NCBI RefSeq assembly: GCF_937616625.2
Contig: NC_065570.1
Coordinates: 24,328,046 to 24,392,045, forward strand
Direction: 5' to 3'
DNA length: 64,000 nucleotides
Origin: Mercurialis annua
Lineage: Eukaryota; Streptophyta; Magnoliopsida; Malpighiales; Euphorbiaceae
The position numbers were made by a program, and so were the translations under genes. Positions 1 through 12,127 of the stretch are shown here, one piece after another. Under the pieces are notes generated by a model. The model was not told the origin of the DNA and made no database searches. It worked only from the letters and a program-made list of their open reading frames with translations. How positions within the stretch are numbered: position 1 is the first letter of the stretch; every line of letters starts with the position of its first letter.

Positions 1-1361
1 TTGTAAACGTTTTGCTTCAATCACTAAAAAGGTGAAGCGTTTGGATTTGTTTCGTAACGTTTGTAAACGTTTGGCTTAAATCGCTAAAAATATGAAACGT
101 TTGGATTTTTTTTGTAACGTTTGTAAACGTTTGGCTTAAATCGCTAAAAAGGTTAAACGTTTGGATTTGTTTCGTATCGTTTGTAAACGTTCGGCTTAAA
201 TCACTAAAAAGGTTAAACGTTTGAATATGTTTCGTAATATTAATAAATATTTGGCTTAAATCGGTAAAAAAGGGAAACGTTTGGATTTGTTTTGTAATTT
301 TTGTAAACGTTTGGCTTAAATCGTTAAAGAGGTAAAACGTTTGGATTTGCTTCATAACGTTTGTAAACTTTTGGCATAAATCGCTAAAAAGGTGAAACAA
401 TTGGATTTGTTTCGTAGCGTTTGTAAATGTTTGGCATAAATCGCTAAAAAGGTGAAACACTTTGATTTGTTTGGTAACGTTTGTAAACGTTTGGCTTAAA
501 TTGCTAAAAAAGTGAAACACTTGGATTTGTTTCGTAATGTTTGTAAATAATTGACTTCAATCGCTAAAAAGGTGAAACGCTTGGATTTGTTTCGTAGCAT
601 TTGTAAACGTTTGACTTCAATGGCTAAAAAGGTGAAATGCTTGGATTTGTTTCGTAAAGTTTGTAAACGTTTGGCTTAAATCGCTAAAAAGGTGAAACAG
701 TTGGATTTGTTTCAAAACGTTTTAAACATTTTAATTTGTTCCGAAACGTTTGGATTTTTGTTTCATAACATTTGTAAACGTTTAGTTTCAATCACTAAAA
801 AGGTGAAGCGTTTGGATTTGTTTCGTAACGTTTGTAAACTTTTGGCATAAATCGCTAAAAAGATTAAACGTTTGGATTTTTTTGTAACGTTTATAAACGT
901 TTGGCTTAAATCGCTAAAAAGGGGAAACGTTTGGATTTGTTTCGCATCGTTTGTAAACGTTTGGCTTAAATCACTAAAAAGGTTAAACGTTTGGATATGT
1001 TTCGTAATATCTGTAAATATTTGGCTTAAATCGGTAAAAAGTGGAAACTTTCGGATTTGTTTTGTAATTTTTGTAAACGTTTGGCTTGAATCACTTGGAT
1101 TTGTTTCGTAACATTTGTAAACGTTTGTCTTAAATTGCTAAAAAGGTGAAACGCTTGGTTTTATTTCGTAACGTTTATAAAGGTTTGGCTTAAATCGCTA
1201 AAAATGTGAAACGTTTGGATTTATTTCATAACGTTTTAAACGTTTCGTTTGATTTCATAGAGTTTGTAAACGTTTGGCTTAAATCGCTAAAAAGGCGAAA
1301 CATTTTGATTTGTTTCATAACTTTTTTAAACGTTTGGCTTAAATTGCTAAAACGGCAAATG

Positions 1362-1728
1362 TTTAAAACGATTGAAACCAAACGTTTACAAACGTTACGA
1401 AAAAAATCCAAACGTTTCAAATTTTTAGCAATTTAAGCCAAACGTTTACAAACATTACGAAACAGAAACCAAGCGTTTCACCTTTTTGGCAATTTAAGCC
1501 AAACGTTTACAAACGTAACGAAACGAATCCAAGAGTTTCACATTTTTAGCGATTTAAGCCAAACATTTACAAACGTTACGAAACAAATCCAAACATTTCC
1601 CCTTCTTAGCGATTTTAGCCAAATGTTTACAAAGGTTACGAAACAAATCCAAACGTTTCCCCATTTTAGCTATTTAAACCAAACGTTTGGTTTTGTTTCA
1701 TAACCAATCCAAATATTTCACCTTTTTA
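1362..1728 (-). repeat. inverted island of about six satellite units
   Basis: Here the units read as the reverse complement (ACGTTTACAAACGTTACGAA and AATTTAAGCCAAACG landmarks), flanked on both sides by + units. Near 1681-1704 a short + fragment (GTTTGGTTTTGTTTCATAAC) sits directly against a - fragment, so the right junction is complex. This looks like a small inversion or an inverted re-insertion of satellite DNA. Confidence 0.9.
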
Positions 1729-1779
1729 AAATCTAATTCCATATATGAATCAATTTCGATGCTGACAATGGAATAATCA
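1729..1779. other. 51-bp unique spacer inside the satellite
   Basis: The sequence from AATCTAATTCCATATATG to GACAATGGAATAATCA does not fit the 60-bp unit in either orientation. It lies exactly at the right edge of the inverted island, where orientation returns to +. It is probably filler DNA at a repaired break. No homology is recognised elsewhere in the window. Confidence 0.75.
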
Positions 1780-4598
1780 TTTGGCTTAAATTGCTAAAAA
1801 GGTGAAATGCTTGGATTTGTTTCGTAATGTTTGTAATTATTTGACTTCAATCGCTAAAAAAGTAAAACGCTTGGATTTGTTTCGTAGCGTTTGTAAACGT
1901 TTGACTTCAATCGCTAAAAAGGTGAAATGCTTGGATTTGTTTCGTAATGTTTGTAAACGTTTGGCTTAAATCACTAAAAAGGTGAAACAGTTGGATTTGT
2001 TTCAAAACGTTTTAAACATTTTAATTTGTTCCGAAATGTTTGGATTTTTGTTTCATAACATTTGTAAACGTTTAGCTTCAATCACTAAAAAGGTGAAGCG
2101 TTTGGATTTGTTTCGTAACGTTTGTAAACTTTTGGCATAAATCGCTAAAAAGATGAAACGTTTGGATTTTTTTTGTAACGTTTGTAAACGTTTGGCTTAA
2201 ATCGCTAAAAAGGGGAAACATTTTGATTTGTATCGTATCGTTTGTAAACGTTCGGCTTAAATCACTAAAAAAGTTAAACGTTTGGATATGTTTCGTAATA
2301 TTTGTAAATATTTGGCATAAATCGGTAAAAAGTGAAAACGTTTGGATTTGTTTTGTAATTTTTGTAAATGTTTGGCTTGAATCACTTTGATTTGTTTCGT
2401 AACATTTCTAAACGTTTGTCTTAAATTGCTAAAAAGGTGAAACGCTTGGTTTTATTTCGTAACGTTTATAAAGGTTTGGCTTAAATCGCTAAAAATGTGA
2501 AACGTTTGGATTTGTTTCGTAACGTTTTAAACGTTTGGTTTGGTTTCATAGAGTTTGTAAACGTTTGGCTTAAATCGCTAAAAAGGTGAAACGTTTTGAT
2601 TTGTTTCATAACTTTTGTAAACGGTTGGCTTAAATTGCTAAAAAGGCAAACGTTTGGATTTGTTTCGTAACGTTTGTAAACATTTGGCTTAAATTTCTAA
2701 AAAGACGAAAAGTTCGGATTTGTTTCGTAACATTTTGTTAACGTTTGGCTTAGATCACTAAAAAAGTTAAACGTTTGGATATGTTTCGTAATATTTGTAA
2801 ATGTTTGGCTTAAATCGGTAAAAAGGGGAAACATTTTGATTTGTTTTGTAATGTTTGTAAACGTTTGGCTTAAATTGCTAAAAAGGCGAAACGTTTGGAT
2901 TTGTTTCATAACATTTGTAAACATTTGGCATAAATCGCTAAAAAGGTGAAACAGTTGGATTTGTTTTGTAACGTTTGGAATAAATCACTAAAAAGGTGAA
3001 ACACTCGGATTTGTTTCGTAACGTTTGTAAACTTTTGGCTTAAATTGCTAAAAAGGTGAAACAATTGGATTTGTTTCGTAATGTTTGTAAACGTTTGACT
3101 TCAATCGCTAAAAAGGTGAAACACTTGGATTTGTTTCGTAACGTTTGTAAAAGTTTGGCTTAAATCGCTAAAAAGGTGAAACTCTTGGATTTGTTTCGAA
3201 ATGTTTGTAAACCTTTTGCTTAAATCTCTAAAAAGGTGAAACGTTTAGATTTGTTTCGTAATGTTTGTAAACGTTTAGCTTAAATCTCTAAAAAGGGGAA
3301 ACGTTTGGATTTGTTTCGTAACGTTTGTAAACGTGTGGCTTAAATCGCTAAAAAAGTGAGACAGTTGGATTTGTTTCGTAACGTTTTTAAACATTTTTAT
3401 TTGTTTCGAAACGTTTGGATTTGTTTCGTATCATTTGTAAACGTTAAGCTTCAATCACTAAAAAGGTGAAACGTTTGGATTTGTTTCGAAACATTTGTTA
3501 ACAATTGGCTTAAATCGCTAAAAAGATGAAACATTTGGATTTTTTTGTAACGTTTGTAAACGTTTGGCTTAAATTGCTAAAAAGATGAAATGTTTGGATT
3601 TGTTTCGTATTTTTTGTAAACGTTTGGCTGAAATTGTTAGAAACGTGAATCGTTTTGATTTGTTTCCTAACGTTTGTAAACGTTTGGCTTAAATCGCAAA
3701 AAAATTGAAACGTTTGGTTTTGTTTCATAAACTTTGTTAACGTTTGGCTTAAATCGCTAAAAAGGTGAAACATTTGGATTTGTTTCGTAACGTTTGTAAA
3801 CGTTTTGCCTAAATTGCTAAAAAAGGTGACACGTTTGGATTTGTTTCGTAACCATTGTAAATGTTTGGCTTAAATCGCTAAAAAGGTTAAACATTTGTAT
3901 TTGTTTCGTAACATTTGTAAACGTTTGGCTTAAATCACAAAAAAGGGGAAACGTTTGGCTTAAATCGCTAAAATGAGGGAACGTTTGGATTTGTTTTATA
4001 AAGTTTGTAAACGTTTGGCTTAAATCGCTAAAAAGGAGAAACTTCTGTATTTGTTTCGTAACATTTGTAAACGTTTTTCTTAAATTGCTAAAACGGTGAC
4101 ACATTTGGATTTGTTTCGCAACCTTTGTAAACGTTTGGCTTAAATATTTAAAAAGGTGAAACGTTTGGATTTGTTTTGTAACGTTTGTAAAAGTTTGGCT
4201 TAAATCTCTAAAAAGGGGAAACATTTGGTTTTGTTTCGTAGCGTTTGTAAACGTTTGGCTTAAATTGCTAAAAAGGTAAAACGTTTGGATTTATTTCGTA
4301 ACGTTTGTAAACGTTTGCCTTAAATCGCTAAAAAGGTGAAAAGTTTGGTTTTGTTTCGTAACATTTTGTAAACGTTTGCCTTAAATCGCTAAAAAGGTGA
4401 ACAGTTTGGAATTGTTTCGTACCGTTTGTAAATGTTTGGCTAAATTCGCTAAAAAGCTGAAACATTTGGATTTGTTTTGTAACGTTTGTAAACGTTTGGC
4501 TTATATTCCTATAAAGGTGAAATATTTGGATTTGTTTCATACACGTTTGGCTTAAATCGCTAAAAAGGTGAAACGTTTGGATTTGTTTCGTAACGTTT

Positions 4599-4603
4599 GT
4601 AAA
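4599..4603. repeat. target site duplication GTAAA, left copy
   Basis: GTAAA lies directly before the LTR start TGTAATATCC. The same five bases follow the terminal GTGACA at 14553-14557. A 5-bp duplication is the normal result of Ty3/gypsy integration, here into a GTTTGTAAAC segment of the satellite. Confidence 0.93.
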
Positions 4604-4796
4604 TGTAATATCCCCGAAATTTTTTTTGTTAAATTTTAAAATTTAGTTTTCGGAAATAATTTGAGTCGTTCTCGGTATCGTGGTTCGTTTGTTTGTGTGT
4701 AGGATTTTCGTTGGGTTTTATTTGAACTTTATGTGGGTTTGGTTGGCCCATGGGGGTTTGGCCCATGGGCCAAATAAAATTTTATTCGGCCCAACA

Positions 4797-4957
4797 CAGG
4801 TCTCGAGCGAGACCTGTGCCAAATGAGGCCGGTCTCGTTCGAGAATTGTATTTTCGAACGAGACTCTAGCTGAAATCAGCTAGTCTCGTTCCAGAATTAC
4901 AATTCTAGAACGAGACCATGGCTGTTATCAGCTGGTCTCGTTCGAGACCAGCTCCAC
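4797..4957. repeat. palindrome/hairpin cluster in LTR
   Basis: Consecutive inverted repeats are built on TCTCG/CGAGA. They include CAGGTCTCGAGCGAGACCTG at 4797-4816, paired arms TCTCGTTCGA and TCGAACGAGA around 4832-4875, AGCTGAAATCAGCT, AGAATTACAATTCT, and a 24-bp near-perfect palindrome at 4930-4953 centred on TCTCGTTCGAGA. The cluster lies just upstream of the inferred LTR promoter. It could act as a protein-binding array or form DNA/RNA hairpins. The 3' LTR of this element has lost it. Confidence 0.85.
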
Positions 4958-5126
4958 CCTTGCGTGGGGGCATTTGCGTCACTCGTTTCTAACCTAATCG
5001 ACCTACTTAAATACCTGAAATTCAACCCTAATCTATTCTCCACACTACAAACAAACCCTAGACATCTTTAACATCCATTTTCACTGAGAAACGTTGCTGC
5101 AATCATCCCTCAAAGTTGTTGTTCCG

Positions 5127-5132
5127 GTAAGC
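5127..5132 (+). promoter_or_regulatory. possible 5' splice site in LTR leader
   Basis: CCG|GTAAGC sits about 100 bp after the inferred LTR transcription start. The equivalent GTAAGC/GTAAGT is kept in the 3' LTR (near 12153), in both LTRs of the minus-strand element (35074-35080 and 43284-43290, reverse strand) and in the solo LTR (49201). This conservation suggests a spliced leader, but no acceptor has been assigned. Confidence 0.4.
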
Positions 5133-6779
5133 TTCTGTGATCCTTAAATTTCAGTTTTTACTTTCGAACGGCATTACGTAATTTTGATCGTTCTCCTCCG
5201 TTTCTGGATCGAAACTGATTTTGTTTGATCCCGGAGATTCTAGACTCGCATACCTACGTTTCCCCATCTTGTTTTCGTTGAACGGTACGCTATCGATCTC
5301 GTTTCAATCGCCGTACGGTTTATCGTTTTGAGTTTAATTTTTCACTGTTCTTGGTTGTATATGTTTCTGCCGTTGCTTTTCCTTTGATTAATGCTATGGT
5401 ATGAATGATTTATTGAGGGACTAGTTTGTTGTTAGGTTGTAAATAGCTGTTTAGATTGATTTGGTAAGATAATTGCTTTCGATGATCGTCATCCTCCTCC
5501 GTCTTGCTTATTTCGTTTTCTTGATTTCGGGTGTTCATGATTTGTCTGCCATCTCTGTTGATTTCATTGATATCATTAGCATTAGGTATCATTTGGTTAA
5601 GTTTTGGTGTTGAATCATTAAGGATAAATGGAGTTATGGTTGAGAGTAATGGTGGCGGGGATGATTCTTTTTGAATGAAGAAGAAGATGACTTATTAGCC
5701 ACTTTGATCATTAAATTGTTTTGTTTGAATTAATTAGATCCTTTAAGTTATTTCCATTTTATTTCGATGCTAACTTTGATTTTAAATAGACAATTTGTAT
5801 ACGTTAAATTTTTATAACTTAAAATAATATAATTACTCGGGTAATTATATGTAATTTTAATTGTAATGTCAATTTGGCTAATTGCAGTTTAGCCCCTAAA
5901 GTTTCTAAAAGACTTATTCAAGTTAAGTTTTATCTATTGGATAACTTTTGGATTTTTGATTGAATTATAAATTAGTAAATTGAGATCGAATAATTAATTT
6001 GATTCTGAAAATTAAAATGGCTAAGGTACAGTTTAGTCCCTAATTGGTGAAAGTACAGTTTAGCCCTAAACTCTTATAAACTTAAAATGGTTAGGTTCTT
6101 GGGTAGTAACTTGGGTTACTTGAAATTTAAGTTATTGAGTTCTGCCTTTTAAATGGATTACTATTTTATCGAATTATTTTATTAATATAAACTCGGGTTT
6201 ATATTTGATAAACATTTGGAGTCGGGTTAGACTTGGTCACCCGACAAGTGAAGTTAGCTTGGTAGTTATAAGTAACTCGGCTAACTCACTATTTGAAAAT
6301 TTATTATTATTTAAAGATTATTAAATAATATTTATAAATTGGATTTTAAAGCAAGAACTCAATAGACTTGTATTAATTGGGCTTTACTACCTTTTGGGTA
6401 TTTTGTGTTGTTATGGATTGTTTAATTCCGACGTGTTACTTGTGCTAGTCCTATGTGGTGTCTAGTACTCTCTAGAGTTAGGGTCTGTTTTTAATAATTA
6501 TTTTATTTGTCTAGACCCGTCTACTGTTCGTGCTTCAGAGGCGAACCAGGATTAGTTGCTTGCCGGTTATCACGTGGATTAGCAAGCAGTGAGTTTGTAC
6601 TTACTATTTACCGCTTTATTAAGTAAATTGTTATTTTAATAATATAAATATATATTGTACGTATATTTCGAACTGTTTTATCATTATGGCTTCTAGTTGG
6701 AACATGCTACCTAATGGGCATCATTAGGATTGCGTGCGCACCGGCATTGATCTAGATAAGGTATGTGGAAATGTGGTGG

Positions 6780-6902
6780 TAACTCGGTATGAGCATAGCT
6801 CTCGGGGCCAGTAGAGTAACTCGGTGTAGCTCAGCTCTCGGGACTCTGGTTATGAATTAAGAGTGGTCGGTGGTAACTCGGTGTAGCTCAACTCTCGGGA
6901 CC
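6780..6902 (+). repeat. three ~28-bp direct repeats in LTR
   Basis: Three copies of a unit beginning TAACTCGGTGTAGCTCAG and ending CTCTCGGGAC are separated by short variable spacers. The same trio is in the 3' LTR (13833-13955) and, reversed, in both LTRs of the minus-strand element (33276-33392 and 41491-41607). It lies shortly downstream of the conserved block GGGCATCATTAGGACTGCG. Function unknown. Confidence 0.85.
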
Positions 6903-7503
6903 AGGCCAAATGGATTATGGTTATATTAGTATTGTGGATTAGGGTTCGAACTATTAATCGTAATGTTGTCATAAATGTTTTAAACGGTTTTAAAGGTTTT
7001 TCACTGGACAAATGTAAATAGTGGTATAAACTCATCTCAGTATATATGACCCCGTTGTTTTCCCTATTTTTCCCAGGGTTATGATTTGAGAGAGTCAGCT
7101 GATCTCCGATTCTTTACTTTCCTAGGAGGTTCCATTTATTTTAATAAAGTTATTAAACTGTTTTATTCTTAGACCGCAGTAGTAACTAGAAGTCATTATT
7201 ATATTCTAGTTGTTTGTCGGATAGGTTTGACTCGATATATTGCTATGGCATGTTATACTGTTATTCTGATTTATTTATATATAAGCCATCTTAGAGACTC
7301 GTAGTTGTACGAGTATTTATTAAATTATGTTGAATATTATGAACTGCTAGAACTAGGCTGAAGTCTCAGTTGCCCCCGAGCATTGGTTTTCTTGTAGGTT
7401 TATCTTATTTTTGTTTATCCGCAAGGCTAGCTACCGGTTTTGGTACAACCATACCCATACCCTAGTGGCAGTCACGATTCATGAAAATGGGTCGTGACAA
7501 ACT

Positions 7504-7515
7504 TGGTATCAGAGC
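7504..7515 (+). promoter_or_regulatory. primer binding site (initiator Met tRNA type)
   Basis: TGGTATCAGAGC follows the LTR end by four bases. It is the usual complement of the 3' end of plant initiator methionine tRNA, used to prime minus-strand DNA synthesis. The same site is in the other two elements (40880-40891 reverse; 63253-63264). Confidence 0.95.
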
Positions 7516-10500
7516 TTTGGTTTCAAACAAAGGCCATGTGCATGCTATGTGTTTACTCTGTTAAGTGTTGTTGTGTCTTAGGAACTACTGCGGAATTAGG
7601 ATTCGTGTCTTGTCTTTTAAAACGTCATCTTTTATTTTCAAACTTTCAGCCTACATCCTATAGGTGATGTCTATCAGTCTTCATTTGGTATTGATGCTAT
7701 GTCTGACAATTTATTTCACTTGGATGTCAATTGCTGTCTTATATGAAGTTGAGGTTATTTCGCTTGTGTGATTATTATTGCTTTCGATTTCTCGGGAAAT
7801 GTTAGGTTGGTGAATTTTTTTAAAACCCATACTTGGGTATGATGTTGTTTGATAAACTTTGGCTTTATGCAACTAATGATTTAATAACGATGGATTATGT
7901 GGTAGTACATCTTGACTTTGGCCGTAATTGTTGGGTGCTATATACGCTGACACCTATGAGGATACATTTGGGCGTTAGTCACGTTTTCTAGTAAAGGAAT
8001 TTTGAGTTAAACTTTAAAACGTGTTTTGTGGTCATATATGGTTTGACCACATGTTTCTTTAAGGGTTTTCATTAAGAAAAGTGGTTTTGTTTTAATTGTG
8101 TTTTGACACAGAATCATAAAAGAGGTTTGATTTTTAATTCTAAAAAATGTTGATTTTTGGTTAAGTTACCAGAAAAAAAAAGAAATTCTTGTATTTTGAA
8201 ATATTATGTTTGGTTTGATGTTAACAAACGATGATTTCAAAAAGATATCTTTAAGAGATGAGTCATTGATTGGAGAATTTAACGTTGAAGTTATTTGACC
8301 ATGTTGTTGTATGTTAGCATTTTTAAATTTTTGGGATTTATAGAATGGTTGTCTGAGATTAAAGATTTCTCACTTGAGTTTTAAATTACTATTTAGCAGT
8401 TGGTTTAAGTTGAGCTCCCAAATTTTGAAAGAATTAATTTTTTATTAAAATAATTTTTCCGGATTTACAAATATTTTGAATACGTTTTATAAACGGTTGT
8501 TTTGGGTTCGACTTGGGTCACCCAAATTTTAGAGTTGAGTTTGGTAGTTGTAATGACTCGGCTAGCTCGATGATTTTATTGTTTGAGATACTTTGGTATC
8601 CGTTTTAAAGAAATTGATAAATAAGCAGAGACTTTTACAGACAATGATTTTGTTTTAAGCGTGGGGCTCAACAAAATTTGGAAGTTTTCGTATTTGACTT
8701 TAAATTTCAAAATAAATTTTGAAGCGTTTTCTTGAAAAATTATATGTTACAAAATGATTTGTTACGAAAATTCAAACTTGTTGTACCATGTCCTGGTTTC
8801 GTTTATAAAGTATGTTGGTTTAATTTTGTTTAAGGCATGCTTACGTGGTTTACAGTGTTAGAAATCAAAATAATTTTTGGTTTAACTGCGTTGAGTATCT
8901 CGCAAGTTTGGTTGGATTACGTTGATTGCTTGTTTTGTCTCTTTGTGTGGATTAGCACGTTGATGATTTATTTCATCTGGTCAAGGTTGGCTTACCTTGA
9001 TATATGATTCGTGGATCGAAATCCTTGGGTTTCGATATCGAGGAAGACGAGGGAAGTATTCCCTTGGATTGGTTGATGATTTCTGATTATCCTAGAACAG
9101 ATATTGGAAACTCTGAACTTAGAAGATAGACCGGTGTATTAATACACTGGTGTTTCCATCAAGTCTGAGGATGCGATGCAGGAGCAGGCGGTAACTTTTA
9201 TAGGAACGTATTTTTATGTGCTATACTCTTTGGGAATAAGCTCAATATGAATTGAGGTTAGTGGGATATCTTATATGGTAGAGTTGTAATAGAATTTTAG
9301 GTTGAATTGTTATATAGCATCGAGTGTTGCTAGGTTGCAAGTAAGAAATTTGAGAAATATTTTGAGGTTATTGAGTGCACATCTTACAGAGTGTAACGTC
9401 TAGCAAATATTTTATCGAGAATTTGGTTTCAAAGGTTGAATTGTTAAAATATTTGAAATATTTTCAACACGTAATTGTGCCCAGACATATCATAAACATA
9501 CATTTTGAATGTCACGAATAGGATTGCATTGAGCACCGAGTGTGTTCACTAAAGAATAGATAAATTAATAATTGATACATGAATAATAGTACATGCATCA
9601 CGTGCATAGAAATGATCAGGGTTGGATGCAACTCTTTGGGTATGAGAGGTATCATCACCCTGGCGCACAATTATGTAAAATGGATTTTATCGATAAAGTG
9701 TTTTGAGAAAGATGTTTTGAAACGAACTCGCGAGTCACATTGTGATATATTTATTAATAAAGTTGTTGGATTTCAAATTATTATGAAGCTATTACCGAAA
9801 GGTAGCTAGACAAATACTCCGTGATGATGGTGATGGTTATTGGACGTTTATGTTGTGAGTGATTGGTCTGTAGAATCAAATCTTGTGGTTATAAGTAGGG
9901 ACGATTTGAGGTTTCACTCGAGATTTAGTTGTACCAAGTACGGTGTATGGTTAGATTAAGAATAGAAGGCTTTAGTGATAATTTCTGATTTGTGATTTAA
10001 TAATTTATGGATTTAGGATGTTGGTTATGCTCATGTGTAAGTATACACTGTATGTTTTTTTTTCAAAAAGAGACCTTATCTTCAAGATTTGATATTGTCC
10101 AAAAATATTTCTGGTATACTGATATAAAGGTATGTTTATAAACAAGAAATTTATATTGCTGATTTCACTTTTCTGAGGAAAGGGAGATATTCTTTTTTTT
10201 TTAAAAAAAAATTGATTCAAAAAGGGATAATAGATTTTCTGCTTGAGCGATTTCTTCAAATTGTGTTTTTTTTTTGAGAAAATTTAGAAGCGATTTAAAA
10301 TTTTGGAATGTTTGAAACATCAATGTGTATTTTGAATACGGAGGATTTGGCCACTTTTGGCCTTTAAAGTATAAACTAATTAAAAAGTTTTTAGCAAGTT
10401 TGAATTAAAGAGAACATAAATTTTGTCAGTTGAACTGTTTTATAGATTTGCAAATGTATTGGAAAGTAAGAGGAAATTTCGGATTTAAATATGGAGGTTC

Positions 10501-12112
10501 TGAAATTTTTCAAGGGTTTGCAAAAACGATGGAACGGTAAAGGTATTTCGATTTCGAATGAAAAAGGAGGTGTAGGATGTAGAGTCTTCTAAACAAAGTG
10601 GAAAATTTTTGTATATAAAATATTTCGTGTTAAAAAATTTTATACCCACAGGGGTTGGTTTTGAGCATAAATATCCCGTCGTAGTAAACTGGTCGTTATG
10701 ATCTCTCGCTGTATACGAGGTTATAGTCAATTGATTGAATAATTTTGAGAATTTGAGTTCGAATTGGTAATATGCGATAGTTGATTTGAGAATGAAGAAT
10801 CGCGGTTAATAGGTTTCGACAACCATGGTTGGTTGATCGATTTTGTTATAAATTGACATTATTGTAATGTATGGGTCGGTGGTTTAACCCTTGGTGTGAG
10901 CGACAAAATTTAAGGTTGAGTAATTAAGTAAGATGTAGTCGATGATTAGTTAGGTTGGGGCATTATGCTCTAAATGATTGGAGGAATCATTATAATGGAG
11001 ATTGTTTATTGCTAATATGAAGATTCTATTATTATGAGTCAAGTTCACGTTTTTTTGGGAAAACGGTATGCGTTTTGTGTTGTATGATTCACAGGTTAAT
11101 GGTATTATTGAGTTAGTATTAATCATCAGGATTGAATGATTATTATAGTGTCATTGTGGAACCGAAATATTATCTGAAGTTTATTGGGTTTTGTTATCGA
11201 TTATTTTGATGTCGAGATGTTATAAATGGAAGTAAGAAATTGTTTTAGATCGATAGATTTTATCAGCTATGTTTGCAGTATCATTGTTTTTGTTTGAGGC
11301 AAAAGAGTTTGGAATTGTAGAACTATAGTTGGACTTAGCGCTTAATCCTATATTTGACATTGAGGATTTCATAATAGATGAATTTCGAGCTGGTTTTGGA
11401 ATCCACTCCGGTATAGAGTAGTAGTGACTCTCAGTTGAATAATTGTGTGATTATTAGTTTGGGCACCTAATTGTTAGAAATGTGTGTTGCAATAGTTATA
11501 TTGCAAATCAGTTTCGGATTTGAGATTCGAGGTTCGTTTTTGGTTATCCTTAGTAGTTCAGTTGAGTTTTATGTGGGGGAGTTTGTTTTACCTCGTTGAT
11601 TTCACCTGGAAGTGGTGTTATTACTTTATGTTAAAGGGAAGATAGCATTACAGCTTTGTGACCTTTTAAGATTGTTCGATATATGAAACTTTTTCACTAA
11701 TTAAATAATGTTGGGTTCCGTTGCTCTTCAAACTTCATGTTGTTTTATAAACTGAAATTTTGGATTTTAAACATCGGGGTTTATACTATGGTTTTCCTGG
11801 GTCGGGATAGACTTGGGTCGCCCGACACGTGTTGTAAGCTTGGAAGTCTTGATTGACTCGGCTAAGTACTATCTTGTTTTTATCTAAGCTGTTTTACAAG
11901 ATGGTTTGAAAAAGTTTCCGGACTATGTTTTTAAAATGGAGCTCAATAGTATTTAACTTATTTAATGGTTTTGCTTTTGTGATTGCTTAGTGGAAGTATA
12001 TTTTGAGGTTTCACGACGGTTAGGTGCGTTTTGTTTAACTTGTTATAAAAAAATTTCGTTATGTTTTACGTCAGTAATTTTGTTTTAAATTTGAGGAAGA
12101 ATTTTTAATTAG
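7516..12112 (+). other. non-coding interior of LTR element
   Basis: These 4.6 kb have no ORF above 84 codons and no recognisable retroviral domain on either strand. The first ~330 bp (to about 7845) match the untranslated leader of the gag-pol element: GGTTTCAAAC, GTGTTTACTCTGTTAAG, CTTAGGAACTACTGCGG and ATTTCTCGGGAAAT recur in order. After that, where gag should start, the sequence becomes A/T-rich and unrelated. Two blocks (about 8500-8680 and 11780-12000) resemble the LTR segment at 6200-6400. A near-palindrome lies at 9130-9151 and a T-run/A-run hairpin at about 10191-10210. Confidence 0.8.
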
Positions 12113-12122
12113 TTGGGGAGAA
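12113..12122 (+). promoter_or_regulatory. polypurine tract
   Basis: TTGGGGAGAA, preceded by TTTTTAATTAG, is the same tract that precedes the 3' LTR of the minus-strand element (35554-35563, reverse strand). It primes plus-strand synthesis. Here it is followed by TTTTTAATCATCCC and not by the LTR start TGTAATA, because the front of the 3' LTR is missing. Confidence 0.88.
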
Positions 12123-12127
12123 TTTTT

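Larger units (their letters stand above)
1..4603 (+). repeat. 60-bp satellite array, block A
   Basis: Head-to-tail 60-bp units begin in phase with GTTTGTAAACGTTTGGCTTA and carry the landmarks ATCGCTAAAAAGG, GAAACGTTTGG and TTTGTTTCGTAAC. The block holds about 75 units and continues off the left edge. Units differ mostly by single transitions, and a few are shortened; for example, the unit around 711-745 has lost about half its length. The array is cut by the LTR element at 4604 and resumes in the same phase and orientation at 14553. Known: short-period satellites like this form plant heterochromatin. No gene is seen in the block. Confidence 0.97.
4604..7499 (+). repeat. 5' LTR of the coding-free element
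   Basis: This 2896-bp LTR starts TGTAATATCCCCG and ends GGGTCGTGACA. From left to right it contains a palindrome cluster (4797-4957), an A/T-rich promoter-like CTTAAATACC near 5006, a leader with a possible splice donor CCGGTAAGC at 5125, a long A/T-rich middle, three copies of a ~28-bp CTCGG/CTCTCGGGAC repeat (6780-6902), and the conserved end block CTACCGGTTTTGG...ACCATACCC. It matches the 3' LTR from 5101 onward with a few mismatches per 100 bp by eye. Confidence 0.93.

Noticed and set aside
1..4603. CRISPR-like regular repeats
   Set aside because: Units are contiguous with no unique spacers, and the genome context is a plant nucleus.
9579..10730. Small ORFs (76-84 codons) in the coding-free element
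   Set aside because: Short, A/T-rich, no recognisable domain, and not longer than expected by chance in 4.6 kb.
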